Shown here: positions 1 through 5,609 of the stretch, in pieces
How the letters are laid out: each line of letters starts with the position of its first letter
Position numbering within the stretch: the stretch's first letter is position 1
From: Candidatus Moranbacteria bacterium UBA4824
GTDB lineage: Bacteria; Patescibacteriota; Minisyncoccia; Moranbacterales; UBA2206
DNA: 15,630 bases
Assembly: GCA_002400405.1 (NCBI GenBank)
Contig: DHFM01000026.1
Coordinates: forward strand, 1 to 15,630
Reading direction: 5' to 3'
Program-made: the position numbers and the translations under genes
Notes under the pieces: generated by a model
What the model was told of the DNA's origin: nothing
Databases searched by the model: none
The model's input: the letters and a program-made list of their open reading frames with translations, nothing else

Positions 1-929
1 TTAGTTGCTGCTAGAACAATTACATTTGATCCAGTTTCAAAACCATCCATTTCTACTAATATTTGATTTAAAGTTTGTTCTCTTTCATCATGGCCACCGC
101 CCATACCGCTACCGCGACGACGACCAACGGCATCAATTTCATCGATAAAAATGATCGCTGGAGCATTTTTCTTGGCTTGTTTGAAAAGATCTCGCACACG
201 ACTTGCTCCTACCCCCACAAACATTTCCACAAATTCTGAACCACTGATATTGAAAAATGGCACATTAGCTTCTCCCGCCACTGCTTTAGAAATCAAGGTC
301 TTTCCAGTTCCAGGGGAACCAAGCAAAAGAACTCCCTTGGGAATCTTAGCACCTAAATCCAAGAATTTTTTGGGATTTTTCAAAAATTCTACTATTTCAT
401 ATAATTCTTCCTTAGCTTCCTTTGATCCAGCCACGCTTTTGAAAGTCACTTTCTGATTTTTATTTTTCGGATCAGTCATTCGAGCGCGAGAAGCCCCAAA
501 AGACATGGCTTGATTGTTGCCTCTTTGCGCTTGGCGAAGCATATACCAGATAAAAGCCCCAACAAGAAGAAAAGGCAGAAGAAAAGGCAATATTGTGCCT
601 AGCCAAAAGGTTAAGCCAGATTCTCCTTGGATATTTATGCTCACATTTTGAATTTTTTCACTGTCTACGCCATAATTTTTGAGAGTTTCCACAATTCCAC
701 CACTAGTTTCTTTGGTAGATTTTTCAGTTGTTCCGTCGCTTAATATTATGTCTAGGGTATTGGAGCTAACTTTTATCTCCTTGACTTTTCCTTCATTTAC
801 TTGTTGAGCTAAAGTCGAAAGCGAAATAGAGGCCGGTTTTTTGCCGGGATTTCCATAAAGAACCATGATTCCCGAGATAAAAAGAAAGATTATAATGACG
901 ATGCCGATGTTTTTGAATAGTTTCTGCAT
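1..929 (-). CDS. ftsH: ATP-dependent zinc metalloprotease FtsH, N-terminal part (cut by window edge)
   Basis: Membrane-anchored AAA+ protease that extracts and degrades misfolded membrane proteins and regulatory substrates. About 309 residues are present, starting at the ATG at 929-927. A first membrane helix lies near residues 8-26, followed by an extracytoplasmic stretch and a second helix near 108-131. The AAA module then begins, with Walker A GSPGTGKT near 204-211, the pore-loop region FVEMFVGVGASRVRDLF, and Walker B IIFIDEIDAVGRRRG near 259-273. The sequence breaks off in VIVLAATN, at the start of the second region of homology. The HEXXH protease domain must lie beyond the left edge. The usual P-loop GPPGTGKT is GSPGTGKT here, a conservative change. 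tilS lies upstream on the same strand, as in many bacteria. The ATG is about 11 bases from a GC-rich palindrome, with no clear Shine-Dalgarno site. Confidence 0.97.
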   Translation of the reverse strand, partial: MQKLFKNIGIVIIIFLFISGIMVLYGNPGKKPASISLSTLAQQVNEGKVKEIKVSSNTLDIILSDGTTEKSTKETSGGIVETLKNYGVDSEKIQNVSINIQGESGLTFWLGTILPFLLPFLLVGAFIWYMLRQAQRGNNQAMSFGASRARMTDPKNKNQKVTFKSVAGSKEAKEELYEIVEFLKNPKKFLDLGAKIPKGVLLLGSPGTGKTLISKAVAGEANVPFFNISGSEFVEMFVGVGASRVRDLFKQAKKNAPAIIFIDEIDAVGRRRGSGMGGGHDEREQTLNQILVEMDGFETGSNVIVLAAT

Positions 930-939
930 AATATTTTTA

Positions 940-984
940 CCTGCCTCGCGTCGACGAGCGGTCGTTTCCGCGAGTCGAGGCGGG
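940..984. repeat. GC-rich palindromic element upstream of ftsH
   Basis: Arms 940-948 (CCTGCCTCG) and 976-984 (CGAGGCGGG) pair over nine positions, with one G-T wobble. The internal sequence is GC-rich (TCGACGAG, CGCGAG), in sharp contrast to the AT-rich surroundings. A related GC-rich element sits at 11406-11457. The element lies between tilS and ftsH, immediately upstream of the ftsH start. It may be a mobile repeat or may shape the ftsH leader; it has no U-tract, so it is not a canonical terminator. Confidence 0.7.
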
Positions 985-1022
985 CGAATTACGAATTTAT
1001 ACGAATGTACGAATTACGAATA
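985..1022. repeat. TACGAATT-type intergenic repeat
   Basis: Several close copies of TACGAAT/GAATTACG follow one another. The same motif forms larger palindromic blocks at 4081-4170 and 15167-15233. It directly abuts the GC-rich palindrome at 940-984. Confidence 0.6.
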
Positions 1023-1073
1023 TCATATAAAATGCAATTATTAAAAATTAATTTTTTAAACTTACTATTATTT

Positions 1074-1102
1074 GTTTCATGTTTCATGCTATATGTTGCA
1101 TG
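1074..1102. repeat. ATGAAACATG-type repeat overlapping the tilS stop
   Basis: On the minus strand this reads as CATGCAACATATAGCATG followed by AAACATGAAACA. Related copies lie at 12140-12169 (inside cca) and 13304-13340 (after cca). It encodes the last residues (SCNI) and stop codon of tilS, so the repeat has replaced or trimmed the natural gene end. Confidence 0.65.
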
Positions 1103-2033
1103 ATATTTCTAGCTTATCATTTTTCTTGGTAATTTTCAATCCTTTTAGTATTACATTTTGAGTCTTATTTTTCGTGCTTTTGATGATTTTTATAATTTCT
1201 TCGATATTGTTCGTGCTGATATTTTTCAAATCCCCTTTCGTGTTTTTCAAATTATTTCGCAAAACTCTTCGAAGAATTGCCGGATGTAATTTTTCTAGTT
1301 TTTTGATTTCTAAACTTTTTGAATTTTTTAAAGCAGTTTTTTCGAGATATTCTGAATCCTGCGAAATTGAAATCAAAGAATCAAAAATGGTTTCTTTGAT
1401 TTTTGGATTGAAATCTTTTTCCAGGCTTGGGATGAGTTTGTTTCTAATTTTGTTTCGTAAATATAAATTTTGCGAATTAGTCCTATCTGTCCTATAGGTC
1501 AAATTTCTCTCTAGTAAATATTCTAAAATTTCTTTTCGACTAGCGGAAAGCAGTGGCCGAATTATTTTTTCATTTTTGAATTTCATAGCTGTGAGTCCTG
1601 ACATTCCACTACCCCGGATGATGCGCATGAGAAACGTTTCCACTTGATCGTCAGCGTTGTGTGCTGTAGCAATGAAATCGAAATTATAATCCGCGCGAAG
1701 TTTTTCAAAAAAATCATAACGAATGTTGCGTAGATAATTTTCAGAAATTTTTTTCTTGGGGATTTCGATGCTTTGCGCAAAAATTTCCAAATTATATTTT
1801 GTTGCCAAATCTTGCACGAACTTTTCGTCTTCGATGCTGTCCTCCCCACGCAAATTATAATTAACATGAGCGATAATTAATTCTAGCGAATATTTTTTTT
1901 GCAGACGGGAAAAAACATCAAGCAGACAGACACTGTCTGGCCCGCCAGAAATCGCTAGGATTATTTTCGCCTCGCGGTTAAAAAGATTATTCTGAAAGAT
2001 TGCATTCTGAACTTTTTTGATTAAGTTAGGCAT
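1089..2033 (-). CDS. tilS: tRNA(Ile)-lysidine synthase TilS
   Basis: Cytoplasmic ATP-dependent ligase that attaches lysine to C34 of tRNA-Ile(CAU), changing its decoding from AUG to AUA. At 314 residues it has the N-terminal PP-loop domain and a short linker region, without the long C-terminal domain of E. coli TilS. The PP-loop SGGPDS is at residues 29-34, AHVNYNLRGEDS near 55-66, AHNADDQVETFLMRIIRG near 124-141, and the RNKIRNKLIP segment near 193-202. The start overlaps the end of the upstream gmk-like gene by eight bases, which suggests co-transcription and translational coupling. No Shine-Dalgarno site is evident. The C-terminal residues SCNI come from a dispersed repeat. The family assignment is secure from the PP-loop and HNADDQ motifs. 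Confidence 0.96.
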   Translation of the reverse strand: MPNLIKKVQNAIFQNNLFNREAKIILAISGGPDSVCLLDVFSRLQKKYSLELIIAHVNYNLRGEDSIEDEKFVQDLATKYNLEIFAQSIEIPKKKISENYLRNIRYDFFEKLRADYNFDFIATAHNADDQVETFLMRIIRGSGMSGLTAMKFKNEKIIRPLLSASRKEILEYLLERNLTYRTDRTNSQNLYLRNKIRNKLIPSLEKDFNPKIKETIFDSLISISQDSEYLEKTALKNSKSLEIKKLEKLHPAILRRVLRNNLKNTKGDLKNISTNNIEEIIKIIKSTKNKTQNVILKGLKITKKNDKLEISCNI

Positions 2034-2589
2034 TTAAATTATTCTTTATAATTTCCGCCACTTCTTGGACTGTTTCTTTAAGCTTACCTTCTTCATTAAT
2101 GACCTTGAAATCGTATATATCTTCATGCTTCAACCATTCTTTGGTATATTCCATTCGTTCTTTTATATATTCATCAGAAACTTCATCCCTGCGACGAATT
2201 CTATTTTCCAGAATTTTTAAATCCGAAACAGTAATGAAGATTGATTTTATTTCTGGGTAAGATTTTTTAGCAGTAATAACTCCTTTCCATTCAATTTTCC
2301 AAAGTCCTATTTTTCCAGAGTTAGCCACTCGTTCAAGTTCAATCTTACTTACGCCGTAAAAATTATTATTGTATTCTTGTGCGTATTCTGCCATCTCATT
2401 GTTTTCTATTTTTTTCTGAAATTCTTCCTGATTAATAAAATAATACGGATTACCTTCCGATTCTCCTGAGCGCATAGCACGAGTTGTTGTCGTTATAATT
2501 CTTTCGATCTTAAAATATTTTTTTAATCCTTCAATTACACTATCCTCTCCGGCACCTGATGGGCCGGAGATAATAAAAATATTAGACAT
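2026..2589 (-). CDS. gmk: guanylate kinase-like protein with an altered Walker A motif
   Basis: Guanylate kinase converts GMP and ATP to GDP and ADP. The 187-residue length and fold motifs fit the family: TTTTRAMRSGESEGNPYYFI near 35-54 (GMP-binding TTRxxRxGExxG), the EYNNNFYGV region near 72-80, the RRRDEVSDEYIKERM lid-like region and VIN near the end. The P-loop is unusual: it reads GPSGAGEDS (residues 9-17) where GxxxxGK(S/T) is expected, so glutamate replaces the invariant lysine and aspartate the next residue. The IDxQGA segment is also changed, to IEWKGV. It may be an active divergent kinase, or a paralog with another role; only one copy is visible in this window. It lies nine bases after rpsA and overlaps tilS. 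Confidence 0.85.
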   Translation of the reverse strand: MSNIFIISGPSGAGEDSVIEGLKKYFKIERIITTTTRAMRSGESEGNPYYFINQEEFQKKIENNEMAEYAQEYNNNFYGVSKIELERVANSGKIGLWKIEWKGVITAKKSYPEIKSIFITVSDLKILENRIRRRDEVSDEYIKERMEYTKEWLKHEDIYDFKVINEEGKLKETVQEVAEIIKNNLNA

Positions 2590-2598
2590 ATTGTTTTT

Positions 2599-4017
2599 TT
2601 ATTTTTCTTTCTCGCCAGCCGTAGCTTTAGCGGAGGTTGGTTTCTTCTTAGTTTTACTCTTAACCTCTTTTTTCTCTTTAATTTCTTTCTTTTCCTTTAC
2701 TACTTTTTCTTTTTTACCCGTCGAAGCTTTAGCGGAGTCGGGCTTCTCTTTTTTCACTTCCTTAGCTTCTGTATCGTTCTGTTTTTCTTCTGTATCTTTT
2801 TGTGCTTTAATTTTTTTCTTGTCTTTAGCTAGCACCAGTCCCATACGATGCTCTTTCGGTTCAATAGAAAGAATTTCCCAATTATATTTTTCATTAGCCT
2901 TGATAAGTTCGCCCAAAGTTTTTCCTGGGTAGGCTTCGGACATTTCACTGATATGAGCCAAGCCATGAATATCTTTGTCGAGATATACAAAAGCTCCAAA
3001 GTGGTTGATCTTATTGACTGTGCCAGAAACGATGTCGCCCTTTTTGTATTTAGCGGCAATTTCAGACCAAGGATCTTCTTGTAGAGCACGAATTGAAAGA
3101 GAAATCTTGTCGCCATCAATTCCGATTATCTTGGCACTCACTTTGTCGCCAACTTTCACGATTGTGCGTGGATCTTCGATTAGTTGCCAAGCAAGTTCAG
3201 AAATGTGTACCAAGCCTTCGAGTTTTCGCTCAGAGTCATTTTCTTTTATTGAGAATTTCACGAAAGCACCGAAATTAACCACTCCACTGATTTCTCCAGA
3301 TACTGTGTCGCCAACATTCAAAGCGGAGATAACCTCCATATCTTTCTCGCTTTGCGCGGCTTTTTCACTGACGATAAGTTTTTGAGTTTCACGATCAGCG
3401 TCAATTATGCGTACTTCCAATTCTTGACCCACTAATTTTTTGAGTAAATTCAAAATTTTGTTCTTGTCGCCATCTTCAACTCGAGGATAATTTTTGCTGG
3501 AAAGTTGAGAAACAGGCAAAAATCCGGAAATACTGTTAACTTCGATTAAAAGTCCACCCTTATTAGCGCTCAAAACCTTGATATGCACTTTTTCTTGAGT
3601 GTCCTTCTTGCTTTCGAGGTCATCCCAAGCTTTTTCACAAGAAGCTTCACGAATGGACAGCTCAATATAGCCATCTTCATTTTCCATGTCGATTATAGTT
3701 GCATTGACAACGTCATTTATTTTTAGTTTTCCGCTTCCAAGGCCATCTTTGATTTCTTTTCCCAAAACGATACCTGTTCCAAAAGGTGGCAAATCAAGGT
3801 AAATTTCATTAGAAGACACATAAATCACTTTTCCGTCAATTGTGTCGCCAACCTGAGGAAAACGAAAATTTCCCTTGGAAAACAAGAGATTCATTGGTGA
3901 ATTATCCTCAGCTATCCCTACTGTTTCTGCCTTTTTTTCCTTTTTTGGTGTTTTAGGGCTTACTTCTTCTGAAATCTTATCTACTTCTTTAGCTAAATTG
4001 TCTAGGATGTCTGACAT
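2599..4017 (-). CDS. rpsA: Ribosomal protein S1-like, four S1 domains plus Lys-rich tail
   Basis: RNA-binding protein that helps mRNA dock on the 30S subunit. The 472 residues contain four S1 (OB-fold) repeats, near residues 56-123, 141-217, 235-311 and 326-397. The last two are the best conserved, with VNFGAFVKF...GLVHISEL and INHFGAFVYL...GLAHISEM. The first two are more diverged (GFLPVSQLS in repeat 2). The N-terminal 50 residues are acidic and lysine-rich. The tail from about 398 to 472 is almost entirely Lys/Glu and carries two in-frame palindromic-repeat peptides, PDSAKASTGK (426-435) and PTSAKATAGE (460-469). E. coli S1 has six domains; four-domain forms are common elsewhere. It is the first gene of a rpsA, gmk, tilS block, preceded by a possible attenuating leader RNA at 4170-4283. 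Confidence 0.93.
   Translation of the reverse strand: MSDILDNLAKEVDKISEEVSPKTPKKEKKAETVGIAEDNSPMNLLFSKGNFRFPQVGDTIDGKVIYVSSNEIYLDLPPFGTGIVLGKEIKDGLGSGKLKINDVVNATIIDMENEDGYIELSIREASCEKAWDDLESKKDTQEKVHIKVLSANKGGLLIEVNSISGFLPVSQLSSKNYPRVEDGDKNKILNLLKKLVGQELEVRIIDADRETQKLIVSEKAAQSEKDMEVISALNVGDTVSGEISGVVNFGAFVKFSIKENDSERKLEGLVHISELAWQLIEDPRTIVKVGDKVSAKIIGIDGDKISLSIRALQEDPWSEIAAKYKKGDIVSGTVNKINHFGAFVYLDKDIHGLAHISEMSEAYPGKTLGELIKANEKYNWEILSIEPKEHRMGLVLAKDKKKIKAQKDTEEKQNDTEAKEVKKEKPDSAKASTGKKEKVVKEKKEIKEKKEVKSKTKKKPTSAKATAGEKEK
2612..2642. repeat. SAKA-type palindromic repeat in the rpsA tail, copy 2
   Basis: The AGCTTTAGCGGAGG core is flanked by partly complementary CCAGCC and GGTTGG. It is translated in the rpsA frame as PTSAKATAGE and shares the core GAAGCTTTAGCGGAG/GTAGCTTTAGCGGAG with the copy at 2716-2743. 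Confidence 0.7.
2716..2743. repeat. SAKA-type palindromic repeat in the rpsA tail, copy 1
   Basis: Imperfect palindrome: ACCCG at the left pairs with CGGGC at the right, around AAGCTTTAGCG. It is translated in the rpsA frame as PDSAKASTGK. The peptide is a familiar in-frame insertion in Patescibacteria proteins (from general knowledge, not checked here). Confidence 0.7.
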
Positions 4018-4080
4018 ATTATTATAAATTTTTGCGAATAAGCATTAAAATCGCGTTAATTATTATTAAAATGCTTTAAC

Positions 4081-4169
4081 TTTACGAAAATACGAATTAA
4101 ACGAAAATACTAATTCTTATTGTCTTTATTCGTAATTTAGCTAGATTCGTACTTTAGTAAATTATTCGT
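4081..4169. repeat. Palindromic TACGAA/TTCGTA repeat block in the rpsA leader
   Basis: The left half carries TTTACGAAAATACGAATT and ACGAAAATAC; the right half carries the reverse orientation (ATTCGTAATTTAG, ATTCGTAC, ATTCGTA). The block at 15167-15233 has the same order of motifs, so these are two copies of one element. The intergenic stretch 4018-4483 therefore holds this repeat, the candidate RNA with its promoter and terminator, and the AGTCTATAAAG repeat. Confidence 0.6.
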
Positions 4170-4201
4170 AAAAACAAAAATTCCCTCAATTAAAGGAAAT
4201 T
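4170..4201 (-). terminator. Rho-independent terminator ending the candidate small RNA
   Basis: In the minus sense AATTTCC (4201-4195) pairs with GGGAATT (4185-4179) around a nine-base loop. It is followed by an 11-base tract of ten U and one G (4180-4170). One of the seven pairs is G-U, which exists only when the minus strand is transcribed, so the hairpin is polarised towards that strand. Confidence 0.7.
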
Positions 4202-4210
4202 ATTAAGACT

Positions 4211-4236
4211 TTATCCACAGCCTAAGCTGTGTACAA
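4211..4236. other. DnaA-box-like pair
   Basis: TTATCCACA at 4211-4219 matches the classical DnaA box exactly. TGTGTACAA at 4228-4236 is an inverted near-match (TTGTACACA). Both lie within the hairpin of the candidate RNA, so the box may be coincidental. Another exact box lies at 11071-11079. Confidence 0.35.
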
Positions 4237-4289
4237 ACAGGGATTTAACCATCCCCTATTCACTTTTCTTAATAATTAACCGTAAAATC

Positions 4290-4318
4290 ATTGTAGTTTA
4301 AAATTGGGATTGTGTCAA
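4290..4318 (-). promoter_or_regulatory. Strong sigma-70-type promoter for the candidate RNA
   Basis: On the minus strand there is a perfect -35 TTGACA (4318-4313), a 17-base spacer, and a -10 TACAAT (4295-4290) that matches TATAAT at five of six positions. AT-rich sequence lies upstream. This is the best promoter match that I see in the window. It points at the folded RNA and onward to rpsA. Confidence 0.75.
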
Positions 4319-4375
4319 ATTTAAAATCAAATCTCGACAACTGCTTATTTTAGTGATAAACTAGAATAGTTAAAA

Positions 4376-4472
4376 AATCTATCAAGTCTATAAAGTTAAT
4401 CAAGTCTATCAAGTCTATAAAATCTGGAAAGATCATAAAAATGACTTTACGGACTTTAGACTTTATGGACTC
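4376..4472. repeat. AGTCTATAAAG repeat block
   Basis: ATCAAGTCTATAAAG-type units occur three times in direct orientation (4380-4420). They are followed by inverted versions (ACTTTAGACTTTATGGACT at 4452-4471). The arrangement, with a left half in one orientation and a right half reversed, resembles that of the TACGAA blocks. It lies between the RNA promoter and the plus-strand hydrolase gene. Confidence 0.55.
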
Positions 4473-4483
4473 TCAATTTATTT

Positions 4484-5146
4484 ATGATTATTCAATATTA
4501 TGGGCATTCCTGTTTCAAAATAACTACCAAACCGGCGGGGCGAGGCAAGGATGATGTGGCGGTTTTTTTTGATCCATTTGACAAATCGGTAGGACTTCGA
4601 CCACCGCAAGGACAAGCTGATTTGGTGTTGGTGAGCCACAATCACGCCGATCATAATAATGTCGAAGCATTGAAAGGCGAACCGTATGTGATTGATATCC
4701 CAGGAGAATATAGCGCTAAGGGAGCTAATATCATTGGAATTGCCTCATATCATGATGATAAGAATGGTGCAGAACGCGGAGAGAACACGATCTATGTTTT
4801 AGAGGCGGAAGATTTGCGCATTTGCCATTTAGGTGATCTAGGATCTGATCTGTCTGAAAAACAATTAGAAAAAATAAACGGCATTGATATTTTGATGATT
4901 CCGATTGGTGGGGGAAATTATACAATAGACGGCAAAAAAGCTGTGGATATAATAAAGAAAATCGAGCCGAAGATTATCATCCCAATGCACTATAAGATAA
5001 AAGGCTCAACAGTGGACATTGATGATGAAAAAAAATTCTGCAATGAAATTGGGAATTGTCCAAAAGAAAAAGTTTCTAAGATTAATATCAAAAAGAAAGA
5101 TTTAGAAGAAAAAGACATGGAAGTTGTGTTAATGGATATAGAATAA
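4484..5146 (+). CDS. Metallo-beta-lactamase-fold hydrolase (UlaG/YtkL-like)
   Basis: Predicted cytoplasmic metal-dependent hydrolase of the MBL superfamily; the substrate cannot be told from sequence. The 220 residues begin with the typical MIIQYYGHSCFKI strand. They carry the metal motif SHNHADH (His52, His54, Asp56, His57), ICHLGDLG with His115 and Asp118, an IPIGGGNYTID segment, and the C-terminal IIPMHYK with His169. The PAGRG insertion before the second strand and the overall length fit the family near UlaG/YtkL rather than RNase J, which is much longer. No signal peptide is seen. It is the first gene of a plus-strand run with the membrane protein at 5165 and gyrA. The start ATG has an AT-rich leader without a Shine-Dalgarno site. 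Confidence 0.88.
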   Translation: MIIQYYGHSCFKITTKPAGRGKDDVAVFFDPFDKSVGLRPPQGQADLVLVSHNHADHNNVEALKGEPYVIDIPGEYSAKGANIIGIASYHDDKNGAERGENTIYVLEAEDLRICHLGDLGSDLSEKQLEKINGIDILMIPIGGGNYTIDGKKAVDIIKKIEPKIIIPMHYKIKGSTVDIDDEKKFCNEIGNCPKEKVSKINIKKKDLEEKDMEVVLMDIE

Positions 5147-5164
5147 ATTTTTTGTAGTTCGTAA

Positions 5165-5458
5165 ATGAACAGTATTTTCGACAAAATTGACGAAATTAGG
5201 CGTCAGCCGGATCATATCCGTCTGCGTTGGGCGTGGGGACTTACATTTGTGGGAATGTTCTTTATTATAGTTATCTGGATGATTTCTTTTTCTGCGCAAA
5301 TTAGCAGTTTGAAAAGTGAAGAAAAAACTATGAATAATATAAATAATGGGAGTGCTATGCAAGAACTAAGTGTGCAAAAAAAATCTATTGAGGATGCTAC
5401 AAGTCAGTTGAAAAATGTTTTAGGTAAGGAGTCGCAAACTGATATTAGCAATCAATAA
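5165..5458 (+). CDS. Small hypothetical membrane protein, one transmembrane helix
   Basis: I do not recognise this 97-residue protein. A basic amphipathic N-terminus (IRRQPDHIRLRW, residues 11-22) is followed by a single hydrophobic helix at about 24-44, then a polar, probably coiled-coil-prone tail rich in Gln, Ser and Lys. The positive-inside rule suggests that the N-terminus is cytoplasmic and the tail external. It starts 18 bases after the hydrolase gene and probably shares its transcript. The ORF is supported by its clean spacing, with gyrA beginning about 150 bases downstream, and by membrane-protein-like composition. A role next to the hydrolase or gyrA cannot be inferred. Confidence 0.75.
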   Translation: MNSIFDKIDEIRRQPDHIRLRWAWGLTFVGMFFIIVIWMISFSAQISSLKSEEKTMNNINNGSAMQELSVQKKSIEDATSQLKNVLGKESQTDISNQ

Positions 5459-5489
5459 ATATTTTCGATATTGAACTTTGACGAGAAAT

Positions 5490-5495
5490 TATAAT
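5490..5495 (+). promoter_or_regulatory. Possible -10 box for gyrA
   Basis: TATAAT at 5490-5495 is a perfect -10 hexamer. No convincing -35 lies 16-18 bases upstream (TTGAAC at 5471 is only 13 bases away). A start near 5502 would put the 5533-5596 palindrome in the gyrA 5' leader. Confidence 0.35.
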
Positions 5496-5532
5496 TTTTC
5501 TAGAAGTTTAGTTTCGAATAAAATATAAACTC

Positions 5533-5596
5533 ACCCTATGGAATAATTTTTCCGGAGGGAAAATAATTTTGTTTCACAAAATTTATTCCATAGGGT
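5533..5596. repeat. 64-bp three-armed palindrome just upstream of gyrA
   Basis: The outer arms ACCCTATGGAATAA (5533-5546) and TTATTCCATAGGGT (5583-5596) pair perfectly over 14 bases. Inside are two further hairpins: TTTTCC, loop GGAG, GGAAAA (5548-5563), and AATTTTG, loop TTTCA, CAAAATT (5565-5583). The last arm base is shared with the outer stem. There is no U-tract on either strand, so it is not a terminator. It ends 13 bases before the gyrA ATG. The GGAG loop is a Shine-Dalgarno-like sequence but is about 50 bases from the start codon. Confidence 0.8.
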
Positions 5597-5609
5597 AAAA
5601 ATTAACAAT

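Larger units (their letters stand above)
4170..4283 (-). ncRNA. Candidate small RNA or attenuator leader upstream of rpsA
   Basis: A start is predicted at about 4283, seven bases after the TACAAT box, and an end in the U-tract at 4170, giving about 114 nt. The folded body looks like a three-way junction. The closing stem is 4267-4277 with 4198-4208 (11 perfect pairs). One hairpin is 4251-4256 with 4239-4244 (AUCCCU pairing, one G-U pair in the minus sense). A second hairpin is 4226-4231 with 4216-4221 (CACAGC, loop UUAG, GCUGUG). The 3' arm of the closing stem shares four bases with the 5' arm of the terminator, so the two can compete. That layout is typical of attenuators and riboswitches. 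It could be a free small RNA or a regulated leader of rpsA, whose start is about 150 bases downstream. I recognise no known family. Confidence 0.6.

Noticed and set aside
151..456. Plus-strand open frame of 101 codons
   Set aside because: It is the reverse-strand shadow of the well-supported ftsH coding region.
4198..4277. Replication origin based on the DnaA-box pair at 4211-4236
   Set aside because: Only one exact box and one near-match lie in a small hairpin. The promoter and terminator explain the structure better, and no dnaA or dnaN is near.
4170..4283. Known 4.5S SRP RNA, 6S RNA or tmRNA
   Set aside because: The GGAAG/AGCAG SRP loop, the 6S-type long bulged hairpin and a tRNA-like end are absent, and the segment is too short for 6S or tmRNA.
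4376..4472. Possible CRISPR array from repeated AGTCTATAAAG units
   Set aside because: Units are short, irregular and partly inverted. Spacers are absent and no cas genes are nearby.
5533..5596. Rho-independent terminator before gyrA
   Set aside because: No U-tract follows on either strand, although the hairpin is strong.
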